Of a stretch of DNA of 64,000 bases, positions 63,012 through 64,000 are shown piece by piece. The stretch covers positions 31,843,278-31,907,277 of the forward strand of contig OY987302.1 of assembly GCA_963920635.1 (NCBI GenBank), read 5' to 3'. Numbering within the stretch: the stretch's first letter is position 1; every line of letters begins with the position of its first letter. Under the pieces are notes generated by a model that was given only the letters and a program-made list of their open reading frames with translations, did not search any database and was not told the origin of the DNA. The translations under genes were made by a program, and so were the position numbers. Origin of the DNA: Pseudeuparius sepicola. Its lineage: Eukaryota; Arthropoda; Insecta; Coleoptera; Anthribidae.

Positions 63012-64000
63012 TGATACAGCAAGAAATTAGACGGCACCCTGATGTACGCCTCTGAAATCCGGGTGTCATCATACATCTGTGCTCCCACGATCCAGGTACG
63101 AGCGCGGCTGAGATATTTTGCATCGGAACCCTAGACGCGGCGGCGCTCCGTGGCGCCCGGCGTTTGCTGTGCAAGTCTCGATAAAAAATTTTCGAGCGTC
63201 GCCGAGAAATTGAAGAACCACGTCGCATTTAACTGACAATCATCATGCGTTCGTTTCCTACTTCGAGGTAGAATGCAGGACGCAATAAAAAAAAATCGAA
63301 AATGTTTCACACCTTCAACAAAAATTTTTAATCGCAAATTAGACGTACAGTTTCATATGGATATTAGTTATAAATAGGTTGAATTGTTCTTTTATACAGG
63401 GTTAACTATCACTTAGTACAAAAATTTTTATGGCAGATAAAGAAAAATTAGACTTGCTAAAATAAATTTTCAAAAATTTTCTAACATTTGTCTTAAGCCT
63501 AAAAAAATTTTTTTTCAAATTGTATTAAACCCCTCAAAAAACGCCGCCTATGGACGCCCGCGCGACATGTCTAAAAATTTCGCATATGTCAATAGCGCGG
63601 CGTTGCCACGTCTATCAATTTATCCGAGGATTCACCACAAAATTTCGATTTCCTTGTAAAAACGATTACTTTCTGAGGAACATGTAGAATGCCTATGAAA
63701 CACCTACCTTACTGACATTTCCAGGATTGTTTGCACCATTTTCTGTTTTCTTGCTTTTTTACATTAAAAGTCACACAACACAACATTCACATTTTTTAAA
63801 TCTGTTGGGGATCTCTTGGTTTCCCTCTGCTATTCCTTTTGTTTGAAGCGAGGTACTCAGCCTGACGACCACGACGAGGTAGATCCCCTCCGCCAGGAAA
63901 ACCCCGAAGGGTAACCGAAAAATCACAACTGCACTAGCACACATTGCACAAATGCACATGCAAAGCACTACAGTAGCTGTTCAAAGAGGCCGCCGTTAAC
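63012..64000. other. No gene recognised
   Basis: About 1 kb with mixed base composition (a GC-rich part at 63110-63240, the rest AT-rich). Short frames lack domains. No repeat copy was found elsewhere in the window. Confidence 0.4.

Overview
The window reads as insect nuclear DNA, most plausibly from a hemipteran or beetle. It is AT-rich and has no long host gene. It is a nested graveyard of mobile elements whose families (Polinton/Maverick, BEL/Pao, Ty3/gypsy, ISL2EU-type PIF/Harbinger, Tc1, hAT, Penelope) are typical of arthropod genomes. Species assignment is inference; nothing in the sequence fixes it.

The centre is a Polinton (Maverick), about 9.14-33.04 kb, a self-replicating virus-like transposon. 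Its left half carries, on the + strand, a small OB-like protein, a phospholipase-A2-like minor structural protein, an adenovirus-type protease, the penton (minor capsid) protein, a short conserved protein, the double-jelly-roll major capsid protein, a 158-residue unknown and a small membrane glycoprotein. Its right half carries a BIR-RING inhibitor-of-apoptosis protein, a repeat-rich charged protein, a second small protein related to the first, family-B DNA polymerase, unknown proteins, a retrovirus-like integrase, a fibre-like protein and the packaging ATPase. Most core genes have frameshifts or stops, whereas most of the small accessory genes (including the IAP) are open. Many genes share a promoter layout: a run of five or more G or C roughly 15-30 bp upstream of a TATA box.

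Nested inside the Polinton are a palindromic MITE at TTAA (14984-15321) and a young, RT-less gypsy-type retrotransposon (16525-20704, TSD ATAG) that carries a 72/74-bp minisatellite. The Polinton sits in an older minus-strand gypsy element with LTR pieces at 8974-9141 and 40802-41055 and TSD ATAT. That element in turn splits a THAP/ISL2EU transposase gene, with its N-terminal part at 8.0-8.97 kb and its DDE part at 41.06-41.48 kb.

Left of this stack lie gypsy remnants (0-3.6 kb, one LTR) and a BEL/Pao gag broken by a foldback Tc1-like element with 0.55-kb arms (5751-7229). Between the Polinton and the right gypsy LTR are MITEs, large inverted repeats and a Penelope-like remnant whose pseudo-LTRs carry two oppositely oriented hammerhead ribozymes (38950-38994 and 39344-39388). 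Right of 41.5 kb come a jockey-like remnant, another gypsy gag, a Tc1 transposon (48517-50281), a hAT MITE with perfect 8-bp TSD (51781-52134), a foldback repeat (55.3-56.2 kb), a BEL/Pao gag-pol (57.6-61.4 kb) split by a MITE, tRNA-like SINE pieces and a GNAT acetyltransferase gene (62523-63011) whose promoter resembles those of the Polinton.

Possible host sequence is limited to two candidate exons (4062-4156 and 53084-53211). No tRNA, rRNA or CRISPR was found.
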